Below, in pieces: positions 48,846 through 59,039 of a stretch of DNA of 64,000 nucleotides (position 1 is its first letter; every line of letters starts with the position of its first letter). The notes beneath the pieces were generated by a model. That model saw nothing but the letters and a program-made list of their open reading frames with translations. It ran no database searches and had not been told where the DNA came from. Made by a program: the position numbers and the translations under genes. This DNA comes from Leguminivora glycinivorella (Eukaryota > Arthropoda > Insecta > Lepidoptera > Tortricidae). The DNA lies in NCBI RefSeq assembly GCF_023078275.1, contig NC_062976.1, positions 2,356,001 to 2,420,000 of the forward strand, in the 5' to 3' direction.

Positions 48846-49450
48846 CAACACAACTACAGTACATCATAATCCGTCCGCAACTCACGCTGCCCATCCAAAC
48901 ACTGGCAAACAACTAATGATAGTAATTACAATCACTGATACCACACATCATTATCTGATAAGCGCGAAAACTCACGATACGCACAACTAGACCGAAATTT
49001 CGGCGGCTGGTTATCATCAGCAATGGTCTGGGGTACCTCGACCGGCTAGACTCTGATGGCTGATTGGTATTCGAGACCTCTGCTGATCCTGAATAAGTCA
49101 GTTTTTTATCTAATTTTTATTTTTAATCTTGATCGATCTGGGTAATTAATTGATAGTTTTGACAGGTCGGATTGCAGTTTTTTTGATAGTGCATTTTTAA
49201 TTTGTTAGGTTTTAGTTATTAATGCCCGATTACATAATGAATATAATAAATAAAATGAAATCTCTTTATTTCAGAACAGATCAGTCCATACTTTGAAGGA
49301 TACACTTTTTCACTGAAACTAAGACTAAGACTAATACTTACTATATTTAAGTTAGTATATAATGGAAATTTGGAAATTTTAACTGTAATTAGCATTCTTT
49401 AGTACAGATTTTTTATTCAAGAAAACAATTTTAACTTTAAAACTCCCTTA

Positions 49451-49570
49451 GGCCCACTTGCACCAGCCACTTAACTCAGGGTTAGTGGGCTGTCATCTGT
49501 CAAATTCCATATAAAATGGTGGGTTAACCCCGGGTTAACCCACCATTTTCGTTGGTGCAAGTGGACCTTA
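49451..49570. repeat. Intact MITE (CACTTGCACCA family)
   Basis: CCCACTTGCACCAGCCACTT and GTTGGTGCAAGTGGACC are inverted ends. GGGTTAACCCCGGGTTAACCC lies at the centre. It is the uninterrupted sister of 13068-13385. Confidence 0.92.
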
Positions 49571-49689
49571 GAATATCACGGATTACTACCACCATACGAA
49601 TCGCCTTAGGAGTGTAAAGATATTTTCACCATACCACACCATACCAACTGTTAAAGGCTTATTTTGCTATTCAAATAAAACAGGTAGCA

Positions 49690-50035
49690 AAACTGCATTT
49701 ATCGACAAGAGTGGAGACAGAATTTCATACAAAATTTAACTTGATGTCTTAAGCTGGCTGGTAGAATTTACCTATAAATGATGATTTTGAATGATAAATA
49801 TTGAATAAACTGATGGATTTGATTTAATTTGATGTTTTATAGTCAGTATTTTGTGGTGTGGTGAAATAAACTGTGTTTCACTCCGTGGCAAAGTTTGTTT
49901 AACCTTCGTGCCTTGAAACCCTCCCAACGCTACGCTCGCAGTTCAATATTGGAATCTTTCGCTTGCTCGGGTATCAATATTGGCACGTGCGGTTAAACAA
50001 CAACTTTGCCCCCTTGTAAAACAAAGAACTATTTA
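49690..50035. repeat. Repeat shared with 17300-17600 (inverted) and 15340-15530
   Basis: AATGATGATTTTGAATGATA, GTTTCACTCCGTGGCAAAGT, TTCGTGCCTTGAAACC, then AACAACTTTGCCCCCTTGTA. Confidence 0.65.
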
Positions 50036-50419
50036 AACTACGTAACCGTTATGTATAAAAAGAATTAAAAAAGAAATAACCTCCAAAAAACACCGAACAT
50101 ACCTAAACCATCTTGTAGCAACAATAACTATTTCCAGCCACTAACATAATTTTAGGAACCCGTATAATGTATCCGTTGCATAAAATACTAGTTAAAAAAC
50201 GCTATGCAACCACTAAATTGCTTAAAAGTAAAATTAATGATTCGTAAATGCATTGTGCTAACCTGAAACCAGACATGTGTGTAATTATTTCCTATCCTAA
50301 TGTGTTATTATTTGTATCCACGCTAACATAACGCAAAACACAACTTTGACTATTGGTTAATTTGCCAGAGACACTTGTAATAAAAAGAATGGTAATTTGA
50401 TAACCTAATTTAGCCCGTG

Positions 50420-50490
50420 TGGTGACGGGTTAAGAATTTCACCGTTCCTTTCCTTCCCGTGGGTGTCGTAGAAGTCAACTGTGGGATATG
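50420..50490 (+). repeat. Fragment of the CCCGTGGGTGTCGTAGAAG repeat
   Basis: TTGGTGACGGGTTAAG-like lead, then CTTCCCGTGGGTGTCGTAGA and GGGATATGGGTTAA. 50036-50419 and 50491-50759 show nothing recognised. Confidence 0.65.
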
Positions 50491-50759
50491 GGTTAATTAT
50501 GATTTAATTTATGGAGTTGTATCGCCATAAATTAAACCATTATGGCGCGAGGAAATGCCGCCGCATAATGGCCACCATGCCGCAGGCAGATTTGTTAGAT
50601 GGTTCTTTTTTTATAATTGGGTTCTAAATAAAAAAATATATATATTATAGGATATTCTTACACAGATTGACTGAGCCCCACGGTAAGCTCAAGAAGGCTT
50701 GTATTGTGGGTACTCAGACAACGATATATACAAATACTTATATACATAGAAATCGTCCA

Positions 50760-51080
50760 TGACTCAGTAGTAGTAGTAGTAATACACTTTATTGTACAAA
50801 AATAAGAACACACACAGTAAAGAAAAAAAGAACACACACATCATTTGTACAAAGGCGAACTTATCCCATTAAGGGATTTCTTCCAGTTAACCTTAGAGCA
50901 GTTAAAGGAGAATTGGAGATGGTAGACGTTCCTAAGCTAAACCTATACCTAACCTACAAACTACAGCAACAAATATCTGTGCTCGTCACACAAATAAATG
51001 CCCTTACCGGGATTCGAACCCAGGACCGCGGCTCAGCAGGCAGGGTCACTACCGACTGAGCCGGCCAGACCGGTCGTCGT
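50760..51080 (-). mobile_element. tRNA-derived SINE, minus strand
   Basis: On the minus strand the head reads GGCTCAGTCGGTAGTGAC (A box) and GGGTTCGAATCCCGGTAAGG (B box). The tail on the plus strand is a TAGTAGTAGTAG run (50767-50779) followed by AATACACTTTATTGTACAAA. Scraps of the same head are at about 9498 and 41759. Confidence 0.8.
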
Positions 51081-51593
51081 TGCGTTCTATTTTTATTCTT
51101 TTCTAATTATGGTTTATTCATTAGTATTATTTATAATAAGTTTATTTGTAAGAAGTTATTTAGTTATAATTTAATTTTATTTATTAGTAAGATGCAATTT
51201 AATAAGCGTTTTTATTATTAAAAAAAATCTTAGATCTGTGCTTATCATGGCTTCGCTGTCCCCTTGTGCCAAGGCATCCGCTATTCCATGCAATAAAACG
51301 GATACCAAACCAATGCATTATTTAAAGTTATAATTTTCTGGTCTCTGACTAATTGAAGGAGCGATTACCCTCGAATTGATAATTCAGATTCAATCCATTA
51401 TCGCGTATTCATTGTGCAATAGCTAGGAAACTCGGACGGAACTGCGTGTTACAGATAAATATTACTCTCTACTATTTGCGTAGCCGAATTCACAAACGCT
51501 CACGATAACGCCGTGGCTTGCGTGGGCGACGGTCGCGCGATGGTCGCGCGACGGCGATGCGTATTTCGTATACAAAATGTACTGAGGAGACGT
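51081..51593. other. Gene-free stretch with a foldback MITE end
   Basis: GCGTAGCCGAATTCACAAACGC at 51478-51499 is one end of the GTAGCC foldback family. The other end is missing. No gene. Confidence 0.55.
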
Positions 51594-52141
51594 TTTTAGG
51601 GTTCCGTAGTCAACTAGGAACCCTTATAGTTTCGCCATGTCTGTCTGTCCGTCCGTCCGTCCGTCCGCGGATAATCTCAGTAACCGTTAGCACTAGAAAG
51701 CTGAAATTTGGTACCAATATGTATTTCAATCACGCCGACAAAGTGCAAAAATAAAAAATGGAAAAAAATGTTTTATTAGGGTACCCCCCCTACATGTAAA
51801 GTGGGGGCTTATATTTTTTTTCATTCCAACCCCAACGTGTGATATATTGTTGGATAGGTATTTAAAAATGAATAAGGGTTTACTAAGATGGTTTTTTGAT
51901 AATATTAGTATTTTCGGAAATAATCGCTCCTAAAGGAAAAAAAAGTGCGTCCCCCCCCTCTAACTTTTGAACCGTATTTTTACTTTAAAAACTTATGAAA
52001 AAAATCACAAAAGTAGAACTTTATAAAGAGTTTCTTGGAAAATTATTTTGAACTTGATAGGTTCAGTAGTTTTTGAGAAAAATACGGAAAACTACGGAAC
52101 CCTACACTGAGCGTGGCCCGACACGCTCTTGGCCGGTTTTT
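51594..52141 (-). repeat. Interspersed repeat, second full copy of 11498-12008
   Basis: GGGTTCCGTAGTCAACTAGG, (GTCC)n at about 51645-51667, AATAATCGCTCCTAAAGGAA and CACGCTCTTGGCCGGTTTTT in the same order and orientation. Confidence 0.82.
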
Positions 52142-52292
52142 TTAAATTACATTCAGGCGGCGTGGCGCTGACGTCCCTTGAGTGTGGACGGTCCCTAATG
52201 GGCTGGCTAACAGACGCCGGCTACCGAACGCACCAAAGCTATATGATTTTTCTCCTCTGTCTACCGACGCTCCATGTTTCTCTCCAAGTGCC

Positions 52293-52387
52293 GTAGATGA
52301 ATGGCATTTCTGCGACGCGAAACGAAAACGAAACGCCGCGAAAGGTACTCTGGCTCTGTCGCGCCAATACGCAAGAGCGATAGAGAT
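52293..52387. repeat. Foldback MITE copy k, truncated
   Basis: GTAGATGAATGGCATTTCTG to CAAGAGCGATAGAGAT, then cut by a TTTATTTATT tract. Confidence 0.8.
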
Positions 52388-52508
52388 TTATTTATTATTT
52401 ATTTATTAGTAAAAACATGTTTACATGACATTACAGTAAAACCAATGCGTCACGAAACTTAGATAATAAAAAAGAGAGAAAATAAAGAGAACAAAATTAA
52501 AAATAAAA

Positions 52509-53235
52509 TTAAACAATTGATTTGGGCGATGACGTCACAGCGTGGCTCCGTTGCGTCGTTTGCCCCGGTGTGGGATTTGGCAGGTTGCCCTGGAACCGCC
52601 GAAAAACCACACCTTTCGGCCAGAAGTCTGCGCTCGCGATGGTGTCCTGCAGCGGCCGCGGCACGCGCACAACGAACGAGCTGAAGTGCACGTAGTGACG
52701 CGACTGCAGCTGTTGCACCCTCAGCGTGTAGCCAGTCTTCCGACGAACGTAGTCCACCACCTCGTCAGCCGTGGCGGAGTAGTGCAGGCGAGACACGTAG
52801 AGCGCCCTACTCGGTGTGGCAAACCGTAGACCCGAATTCACCGGTTCCGCAGAGCCACACATATTTAGTCTTGCGAGCCGCTCTGGAGGTATCTACGAGC
52901 GTTTCGTTGTCGATCGGCTGGTGGCCGTCCGGCGGGTCAACCCAGGCCCCAGCCGAATGGCACAATCGCTCACGAAACGCCAAACGAAAGCGATACGCGC
53001 TGTAGATATCTATCGCTCTATCGCGCGCGATTGGCGCGATAGACCAGCGGCGTATCGCTTTCGTGAGCGTTTCGTGAGCGATTGTGCCATTCGGCTAGCC
53101 ACCCAGGTATCGCTGGGAATAGAGTGTGGCGGCGGATCTGGGTCAGCTTCAAGCCAGTGACTGGCAAGAGGCTGCGCAGGATCACAGGTGGCTTTCTCGC
53201 ATTTCGGAGGCCACAGAAACAAGTCCATCTATTTG
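52509..53235 (-). pseudogene. LINE ORF1 relic interrupted by MITE l
   Basis: Minus-strand frame 52862-52509 reads ALYVSRLHYSATADEVVDYV, RRKTGYTLRVQQLQSRHYVH and SFVVRVPRPLQDTIASADFW then PKGVVFRRF. This resembles the C-terminal nucleic-acid-binding region of ORF1 proteins in CR1/Jockey-group LINEs (pattern: yVSrL-x-tt-e-v-yl, then SFkv-vp, then WP-Gv-vr-f). Sequence further 5' (53105-53235) is split off by a foldback MITE, and a stop or frameshift lies near 52900. The LINE at 53.5 kb is a separate insertion, because its ORF2 lies on the wrong side to belong to this ORF1. Confidence 0.72.
52946..53103. repeat. Foldback MITE copy l, in LINE ORF1
   Basis: CCCCAGCCGAATGGCACAAT ... TGCCATTCGGCTAGCCACC, with CAGG directly outside both ends, a 3-4-bp target duplication like that of copy b. 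Confidence 0.88.
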
Positions 53236-53374
53236 TATAGGCGCCGAACGTGTCAGATTTTGTACTGAAGTTGTTACTTGCCTGTGATTTTAACGCCTTG
53301 CTGAAATATGTCTCAGGTCCTTGAGTGTTCATAATTTTTGTGTTGTTGCAAATAAATATCACGTAAGTGCGTTT

Positions 53375-53505
53375 TCACATTATCCGATCCGATATCGGAT
53401 CTCGGACCGATATCCCATACATTACAGGCGCCATCTTGGATTTTTTCTATTGAAACCCTTCCGACATCCGATATCGGATCGGATAATGTGAAAACGGCCT
53501 AACAA
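53375..53505. repeat. Foldback MITE (ATTATCCGATCCGATA)
   Basis: GCGTTTTCACATTATCCGAT and ATCGGATAATGTGAAAACG inverted ends, with CCGATATCCCATACATTACA inside. It is the relative of 28545-28682 in the opposite sense. Confidence 0.92.
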
Positions 53506-53516
53506 GGGATTTTTTC

Positions 53517-56500
53517 AATCAAAAAATCAAAATATTCTTTATTCAAATAGGCTTACAATAAGCACTTTTAAATTGTCAACAGTGTACAATATTCATCTTA
53601 TTCTAAATATCAGAGCAATTTATTGGTGCAAAAAACAATATTGTTTTAAAACTACATAGATTTAATAAAATGATATCAATCTAAATTGTATAAAAAAATA
53701 CTAGTATAAAAACTTCTAGAATAAATTCTAAATGTCAAAAAAATTGTGTAAAAATACATTGAATTATCAATATCATCATTAATAAGCTATATAATTAATG
53801 GTTTTCAGCAATACTTGTATCCCACAGTGTTTCATCATTCATGTAGTCTTGTGTGCTATAGTAGGCTTTAGAGATCAGTATACGCTTTACATAATGTTTA
53901 AATCGATTAAAAGACAGTTCAGTGATGGCATTAGGAAGTTTGTTATAAAATCTTACACAATTACCCATGAATGATTTTTTAATTTTATGGAGCCGAGTGA
54001 AGGGCACTGCAAGCTTATGCTTATTTCTAGTGTTTATATTATGTACATCACAGTTTTTCTTAAATTTACAAATGTTTTTATGTACATACATAATATTCTC
54101 ATAAATATATTGACAATGCACTGTCATTATATTAATGTCCTTAAACTTATCTCTAAGTGAGTCTCTATGGTTCATTTTGTATATTGCTCGAATAGCCCTC
54201 TTCTGCAGAACAAATATGGTATTTATCTCTGAAGCACTGCCCCATAGTAAAATACCATATGACATAATGCTGTGAAAGTAACTAAAATAAACTAATCGAG
54301 CTGTTTCCACGTCTGTTAACTGACGGATCTTGCTCACTGCAAATGCTGCAGAGCTCAGTCTATTCGAGAGGGTAGCAATATGGGGACCCCACTGAAGTTT
54401 AGAATCTAAAGTTATGCCAAGAAAAACTGTACTATCTACCAGTTCCAATTCCTCATCCTTCACAACGACACTTGCTTGTTCATTTTTAGCATTACTCGTT
54501 ACAAACTTAATACATTTAGTCTTTTTCTCATTTAACAATAAGTTATTAACACTAAACCAATTAACTACTTCGGAAATAGCATTGTTTACATTTTCACAAG
54601 TTTGTTGCTGACGTTTGACTTTGAAAATAAGGGAAGTATCATCTGCAAACAATACTATATCATGGTGGGTCTTTACAAGATATGGCAGGTCATTAATGTA
54701 GATAAGGAACAGGAAAGGCCCCAATATTGATCCCTGCGGTACACCCATAGAGACTAGTGACCCCGGTGAGCGCTGTCCATTCACGTCGACCCTTTGTATT
54801 CTATCGTGTAAGTAAGATTTGACTAAATTCAGTGCCGATCCTCTCACTCCATAGTAGTGCAATTTCCTGATCAGTGTTTCATGACAGACGCAATCGAAAG
54901 CCTTAGATAAATCACAGAAGATACCCAAGGCATCCTGTGACTCCTCCCAGGCATCGAAAATCTGTTTGATTAGCTCAACACCAGCGTCGGTTGTTGAGCG
55001 ACCCCGTGTAAAACCAAATTGTTTATTGTGCATTAGATTATTGATGTTAAAATGTTGCAATAGCTGAAATAACACTAACTTTTCAAAAATTTTGCTGAAT
55101 GTCGGTAACACTGATATCGGTCTAAAATTAGTGGGGTCGGATGTGCTACCAGATTTAAATAATGGAATGACTTTACTGTGTTTCATAAGATCAGGAAACT
55201 CACCACAATCAACACTGTTATTAAAGATAACTACCAAGTCAGGCGCTACAATTTCTATTAAAGATTTAACACCATGGACAGAGACTCCCCAAAGGTCACA
55301 AGTTTTTTTAACATTAATTGATTGAAATGCCTTAATTATATCTGAGGTACTAACATGTTCAAATACAAGGTCTCTACTACATTCTGTGACATTATCTTCT
55401 AACAATGTAACGGCAGATGCAGGTGATGAATTTAAGTGCCTAGTTGTGGAAACTGGTATATCAGTGAAGAACTTTTCAAATTCTGTTGCTACTTCTAAAT
55501 TGGAATCTACAATTTTGCCATCAATTTTTAATTTCAGTTCATTTGTTCTTTGCTTTGATCGACCAGTCTCCACGTTAATTACTTTCCACGTTGCTTTAAT
55601 TATATCGGAACTACTTTTAATTTTCTTGCTTAAATAATTACGTTTAGCGGTATGACAATCTAATTTAAACTGTTTCGAAAATTGTTTGACATGTTCTTTA
55701 AATTCATCACTCGTATTAAACCGCCGTTCCTCATACAAGGCATACAATGCACGTCTTCGTTGATGTAACTCTGCAGTTGCCCACTCACTAAAAACTGATG
55801 CATCACTAACCGTGACCGTTTTTGTTGTAAATATCGTATTATAATTTTCCATATATGTGTGAAAGAATGAATTATACATATCATTAGGACTCATGTTTGG
55901 AGACAGAACGGGTAGCGCCTGAACTAAACTCTGTTTCATTCTTTCCACGCGGTCCGAGGTTACTGGTACAAAAGTTATCTGTTTTTTCAAGGTATTTTTC
56001 CTAGCAGCTTCAAATACCATTAATTGACCTAAATGGTCGGACTCTAAATTGCTGATTACATTTTTTGTAATAGGAAAAATATCTGTGAAAATATTATCTA
56101 TACAGGTTGCACTAGTAGCAGTCACTCTAGTAGGCTCCATAAAAATGTGGTTCAGATTACATGATTTGAAAAAATTCAACAGCCTACAACTTAATGTCGA
56201 ATTTTCTAAAATATTTACATTAAAGTCGCCGCAAATAAGTAATTTCTTGCTGGAAGGCGATATTTTCAGTAGCACAGATTCCATTATGCTTTCAAATAAT
56301 TCAAAATTACTTAATGGCGGCCTATACACGCACACAACAATAAATTGCTCCAATTCTACTGCACTTAGTTCTATAGTCCGTTCAACAGACATGGACACAA
56401 TATCCTTGCGTTCCTTAAATTTTAACTGATTATTTATTATAATTAACGACCCACCATGTATGGAACTATGCCTGGTGAACGAACTTCCTACCTGGTGATT

Positions 56501-56880
56501 AATAAATTGAGGCATTAATTCATTATTTTTTAACCAGTGTTCAGTAATACATAAAATATCTATATAAAAATCCTTCATAAAAAGTTCAATTTGTAAATCT
56601 TTACCTCTAATACATTGAATATTTTGATGCACCAGGTGGATATACTTCCCTTGCTTACAGTTTTTTTCCTTATATTTACTTAAGTCTAGATTGCCAGAGA
56701 CAGAATCTTTTGTCTTAAAAGCTAGTTTAAATCATTGGTTATGACTGGAACCAATTCCAAGTTCATACTTTGCTGCTCAATAGGAGCAGAATTGTCTGCC
56801 AAATTTTTTATGCAACTTTCAAAAATTGACGACCGAAAGCTGCAAGCTGCGAATAAAAACGGACAACTCAGTAGATTGTA
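53517..56880 (-). mobile_element. CR1/Jockey-group LINE, 5' truncated, intact ORF2
   Basis: On the minus strand: the end of an ORF1 (about 56880-56724: SSIFESCIKNLADNSAPIEQ, then stop), a full-length ORF2 frame, a ~280-bp 3' UTR, an AATAAA signal (TTTATT at 53538-53543 on plus) and a terminal run of TTTTGA-like repeats instead of poly-A. No target duplication could be assigned. Confidence 0.93.
53795..56632 (-). CDS. Endonuclease-reverse transcriptase (LINE ORF2)
   Basis: 945 codons without a stop. The frame stays open upstream to about 56715, but I see no ATG there, and the 56632 codon is GTG, so the true start is uncertain. An APE-type endonuclease fills the N-terminal ~230 residues: HQNIQ (2-6), TEHWL (~28), GDFN (~134) and SDH (~197). 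The reverse transcriptase covers about 470-760: KVIPLFKSGSTSDPTNFRPI, the DLSKAFD motif, GVPQGSILGPFLF (~629) and the catalytic FADD (~663). The thumb follows with FLGITLDSKLQWGPHI and the C-terminus FKHYVKRILI. The enzyme nicks the target and copies the element's RNA in place. All catalytic motifs are present, so this copy was probably mobile recently, although its 5' end is gone. Confidence 0.95.
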   Translation of the reverse strand: MHQNIQCIRGKDLQIELFMKDFYIDILCITEHWLKNNELMPQFINHQVGSSFTRHSSIHGGSLIIINNQLKFKERKDIVSMSVERTIELSAVELEQFIVVCVYRPPLSNFELFESIMESVLLKISPSSKKLLICGDFNVNILENSTLSCRLLNFFKSCNLNHIFMEPTRVTATSATCIDNIFTDIFPITKNVISNLESDHLGQLMVFEAARKNTLKKQITFVPVTSDRVERMKQSLVQALPVLSPNMSPNDMYNSFFHTYMENYNTIFTTKTVTVSDASVFSEWATAELHQRRRALYALYEERRFNTSDEFKEHVKQFSKQFKLDCHTAKRNYLSKKIKSSSDIIKATWKVINVETGRSKQRTNELKLKIDGKIVDSNLEVATEFEKFFTDIPVSTTRHLNSSPASAVTLLEDNVTECSRDLVFEHVSTSDIIKAFQSINVKKTCDLWGVSVHGVKSLIEIVAPDLVVIFNNSVDCGEFPDLMKHSKVIPLFKSGSTSDPTNFRPISVLPTFSKIFEKLVLFQLLQHFNINNLMHNKQFGFTRGRSTTDAGVELIKQIFDAWEESQDALGIFCDLSKAFDCVCHETLIRKLHYYGVRGSALNLVKSYLHDRIQRVDVNGQRSPGSLVSMGVPQGSILGPFLFLIYINDLPYLVKTHHDIVLFADDTSLIFKVKRQQQTCENVNNAISEVVNWFSVNNLLLNEKKTKCIKFVTSNAKNEQASVVVKDEELELVDSTVFLGITLDSKLQWGPHIATLSNRLSSAAFAVSKIRQLTDVETARLVYFSYFHSIMSYGILLWGSASEINTIFVLQKRAIRAIYKMNHRDSLRDKFKDINIMTVHCQYIYENIMYVHKNICKFKKNCDVHNINTRNKHKLAVPFTRLHKIKKSFMGNCVRFYNKLPNAITELSFNRFKHYVKRILISKAYYSTQDYMNDETLWDTSIAENH

Positions 56881-57099
56881 CTGAGTTAATTTGACACGCT
56901 AAGTAGATACGTATGCTTGATCTATGGTACACCTATATATGACATATGTGTCGGAGGCCAAGATTCACTTTGGATCACTGAGCCAAAGTAAATAGTTACC
57001 TACTATTAAAAACTCTTTATTTACATGAACATATTTACATAATTATATAAGAAACTAAGACTAAACTTAAAAGCTAGCTAATGTCTAACATAGGCCCGT

Positions 57100-57245
57100 A
57101 GGTGAACACGCTACCACTTGTATGAGTGAGATTGACAAGTCGAGTTTTTGTAACTGTGAGGTAACCGACAGGGGGTGGGCGGCACTTTCAACGGGGAGCG
57201 GGAGTGGCCATACTGTACGATAGTACTCTTTATTATACTGTGGTT
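57100..57245. repeat. Repeat (GCGGGAGTGGCCATACTGT family)
   Basis: GTAGGTGAACACGCTACCA, ATTGACAAGTCGAGTTTTTG, GGGAGCGGGAGTGGCCATAC and TACTCTTTATTATACTGTGG. Relatives are at 48560-48845 and, as a 68-bp piece, at 62941-63008. Confidence 0.7.
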
Positions 57246-57469
57246 AAGTGATATTATGCGTTTATCCCCGAACCCCGCTACGACACATCATAGGTAATGT
57301 AATAATATTTACATCAAAGTGATCGCTGAGCGTCGGAAGCGTGCGTTGAGCGACGGTTTCACTCGCGCGGAAACGCGCGATTAGCAGACTGGAAATATTC
57401 GAGCTGAACGCAGATTACTTCCAGTAGACTCCGACTGCTGGTTATTAGTAGAAATGATCTAGTTAGTAG

Positions 57470-57905
57470 ACGTAAAGAGGTCGCGGGTTCGTCCCAAGCC
57501 GGCGTATCATGCTTCCAATTTTATCACTTGTCCACGTGGATAAGACAACTGTCACTCTCACACTGACATACTTGCCAAAGCGTGACGGATGCTTTATCCA
57601 CGTGGATAAATGATAAAATTGGAATCATAATACGCCGGCTGGATCGCACCAATGAGTTTTTCGGAATTTATGTGCGAAATGTCATTTGATATTTGCCAGT
57701 CGCTTTTCGGTGAAGGAAAACATTGTGAGGAAACCGGACTAATTCCAATAAGGCCTAGTTACCCTTCGGGTTGGAAGGTCAGATGGCAGTCGCTTTCGTA
57801 AAAACTAGTGCCTACGCCAAATCTTGGGATTAGTTGTGGAAGCGAACCCCAGGCTCCCATGAGCCGTGGAAAATGCTGGAATAACGCAAGGAGGAGGATG
57901 ATGGT
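57470..57905 (+). mobile_element. SINE interrupted by a MITE at its B box
   Basis: The head AGTAGACGTAAAGAGGTCGC and GGGTTCGTCCCA precede the MITE (57499-57644). After it come GGATCGCACCAATGAG, TTTTTCGGAATTTATGTGCG, CGGTGAAGGAAAACATTGTG, GGCAGTCGCTTTCGTAAAAA and a GAGGAGGATGATGG tail. Confidence 0.82.
57499..57644. repeat. Foldback MITE (AGCCGGCGTATTATGCTTCC)
   Basis: AGCCGGCGTATCATGCTTCC, ATTTTATCACTTGTCCACGT and the inverted CCACGTGGATAAATGATAAAAT, GGAATCATAATACGCCGGCT. A relative at 62889-63095 holds an extra insertion. Confidence 0.92.
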
Positions 57906-57933
57906 AGACATAAAGAAACACCTTTCTATTAAT

Positions 57934-58129
57934 TAATGAATCTACGGTTGTACTCACGTTATTGTATCGCTATTGCTGCGACATGTTTCGGGCCAATTTG
58001 GAGGCCCCTCTTCAGGCATATTTAGCCGCCGCGTGAAATCCTATATGCCTGAAGAGGGGCCTCCAAATTGGCCTGAAACATGTCGCAGCAATAGCGATAT
58101 AATAACGTGAGTACAACCGTAGATTCATT
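57934..58129. repeat. Foldback MITE, ~196 bp
   Basis: Left AATGAATCTACGGTTGTACT, CACGTTATT, ATTGCTGCGACATGTTTCGG and CCAATTTGGAGGCCCCTCTT pair almost perfectly with AAGAGGGGCCTCCAAATTGG ... AGTACAACCGTAGATTCATT on the right. Confidence 0.94.
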
Positions 58130-58194
58130 CATTATTTGAATATGCCTCACGACTGTTTAACGTGTATAAGACCCTTCTATTGTGAGTTTTGCCG

Positions 58195-58305
58195 GTATAA
58201 GCGAAATGACAATTGTTGACGTTAGACGCCGATCGAAACGCAGTCTGGCTCTGTCGCGCCGTCAGAAGAGAAAGATTTGTGTATTTGGCTTCATACCCTG
58301 ACTCT
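58195..58305. repeat. Diverged foldback MITE, old subfamily
   Basis: GCGAAATGACAATTGTTGAC, GCAGTCTGGCTCTGTCGCGCC and TATTTGGCTTCATACCCTG resemble 541-690. Confidence 0.6.
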
Positions 58306-58544
58306 ACGAATTTCTATGACGTAAGTAAGGACATGACCAATTTCAGAGATTTTAAATTCTCTTATGCTACATCTACTTAGTAAATGATCTGTGAAGCTGA
58401 ATAACAAATGTTAGTGGAAATCCTCTCCCCTAATGGCCACTTTACAGGCGATAACTTACAACCTAACAATTATGCCCATTTCTGTTCGCCAGTTTCTACA
58501 AACAACCTTGCTATCTCTACATAATAAATAAAACACTAAGGTGC

Positions 58545-58925
58545 GTAGCCAAATGCACAAACGCTCACGATACAGAGTGTAACAAAAATGGTGGTGATCC
58601 GTTTAAGGGCGTACTCAGTGTCGTATTCTTATCAGGAAAAAGTAGAAGAGCCGGGCCTTTGAGGCCGGGGCTTTGTATGAGCCGGGCCGCGCGAATCGGT
58701 CGAACCTCCATACAAAGATAAAAAAAATTTTTGCGAAAAAAAATTTTTATCCTACTTTTTCCTGATGAGAATACGATACTGAATCACCACCATTTTTGTT
58801 ACACCCTGTATATAATATTAGTTATTGTAGCTGGCTATCTCTATCGCTCTTCCGTATTAGCGTGACAGAGTCATATTGCGTTTCGCTCGCTCGTTAACGA
58901 TTGTTATTTCGGCTAGCCGGCTGAT
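58545..58925. repeat. Diverged foldback MITE split by a second MITE
   Basis: Left GCGTAGCCAAATGCACAAAC (58542-58561), right CGTATTAGCGTGACAGAG ... ATTTCGGCTAGCCGGC (to 58921). The CAGAGTGTAACAAAAATGG element at 58573-58808 lies between. Confidence 0.7.
58573..58808. repeat. Foldback MITE (CAGRGTGTAACAAAAATGG), nested
   Basis: CAGAGTGTAACAAAAATGGT on the left and ACCATTTTTGTTACACCCTG on the right. Inner arms TCGTATTCTTATCAGGAAAAA / TTTTTCCTGATGAGAATACGA pair. The ends begin with CAG as in hAT-type MITEs. Confidence 0.9.
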
Positions 58926-59039
58926 CCTGTAGCCAAGAGTACACACAGGTATCCGAAAGTTATCTAAATGTACTAACTTTTTGAGAATAGCTGATCTGTA
59001 ATGGATATCCCTAAAACAAAAAAAAACTGTAGTTAGGTA

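Noticed and set aside
48166..48916. Several overlapping open frames of 70-98 codons
   Set aside because: No motif or codon structure, and part is the GCGGGAGTGGCCATACTGT repeat.
53795..56632. Treating the 945-codon frame as a host gene
   Set aside because: Endonuclease and reverse transcriptase motifs, the 3' AATAAA with TTTTGA repeats and the ORF1 tail show that it is a LINE.
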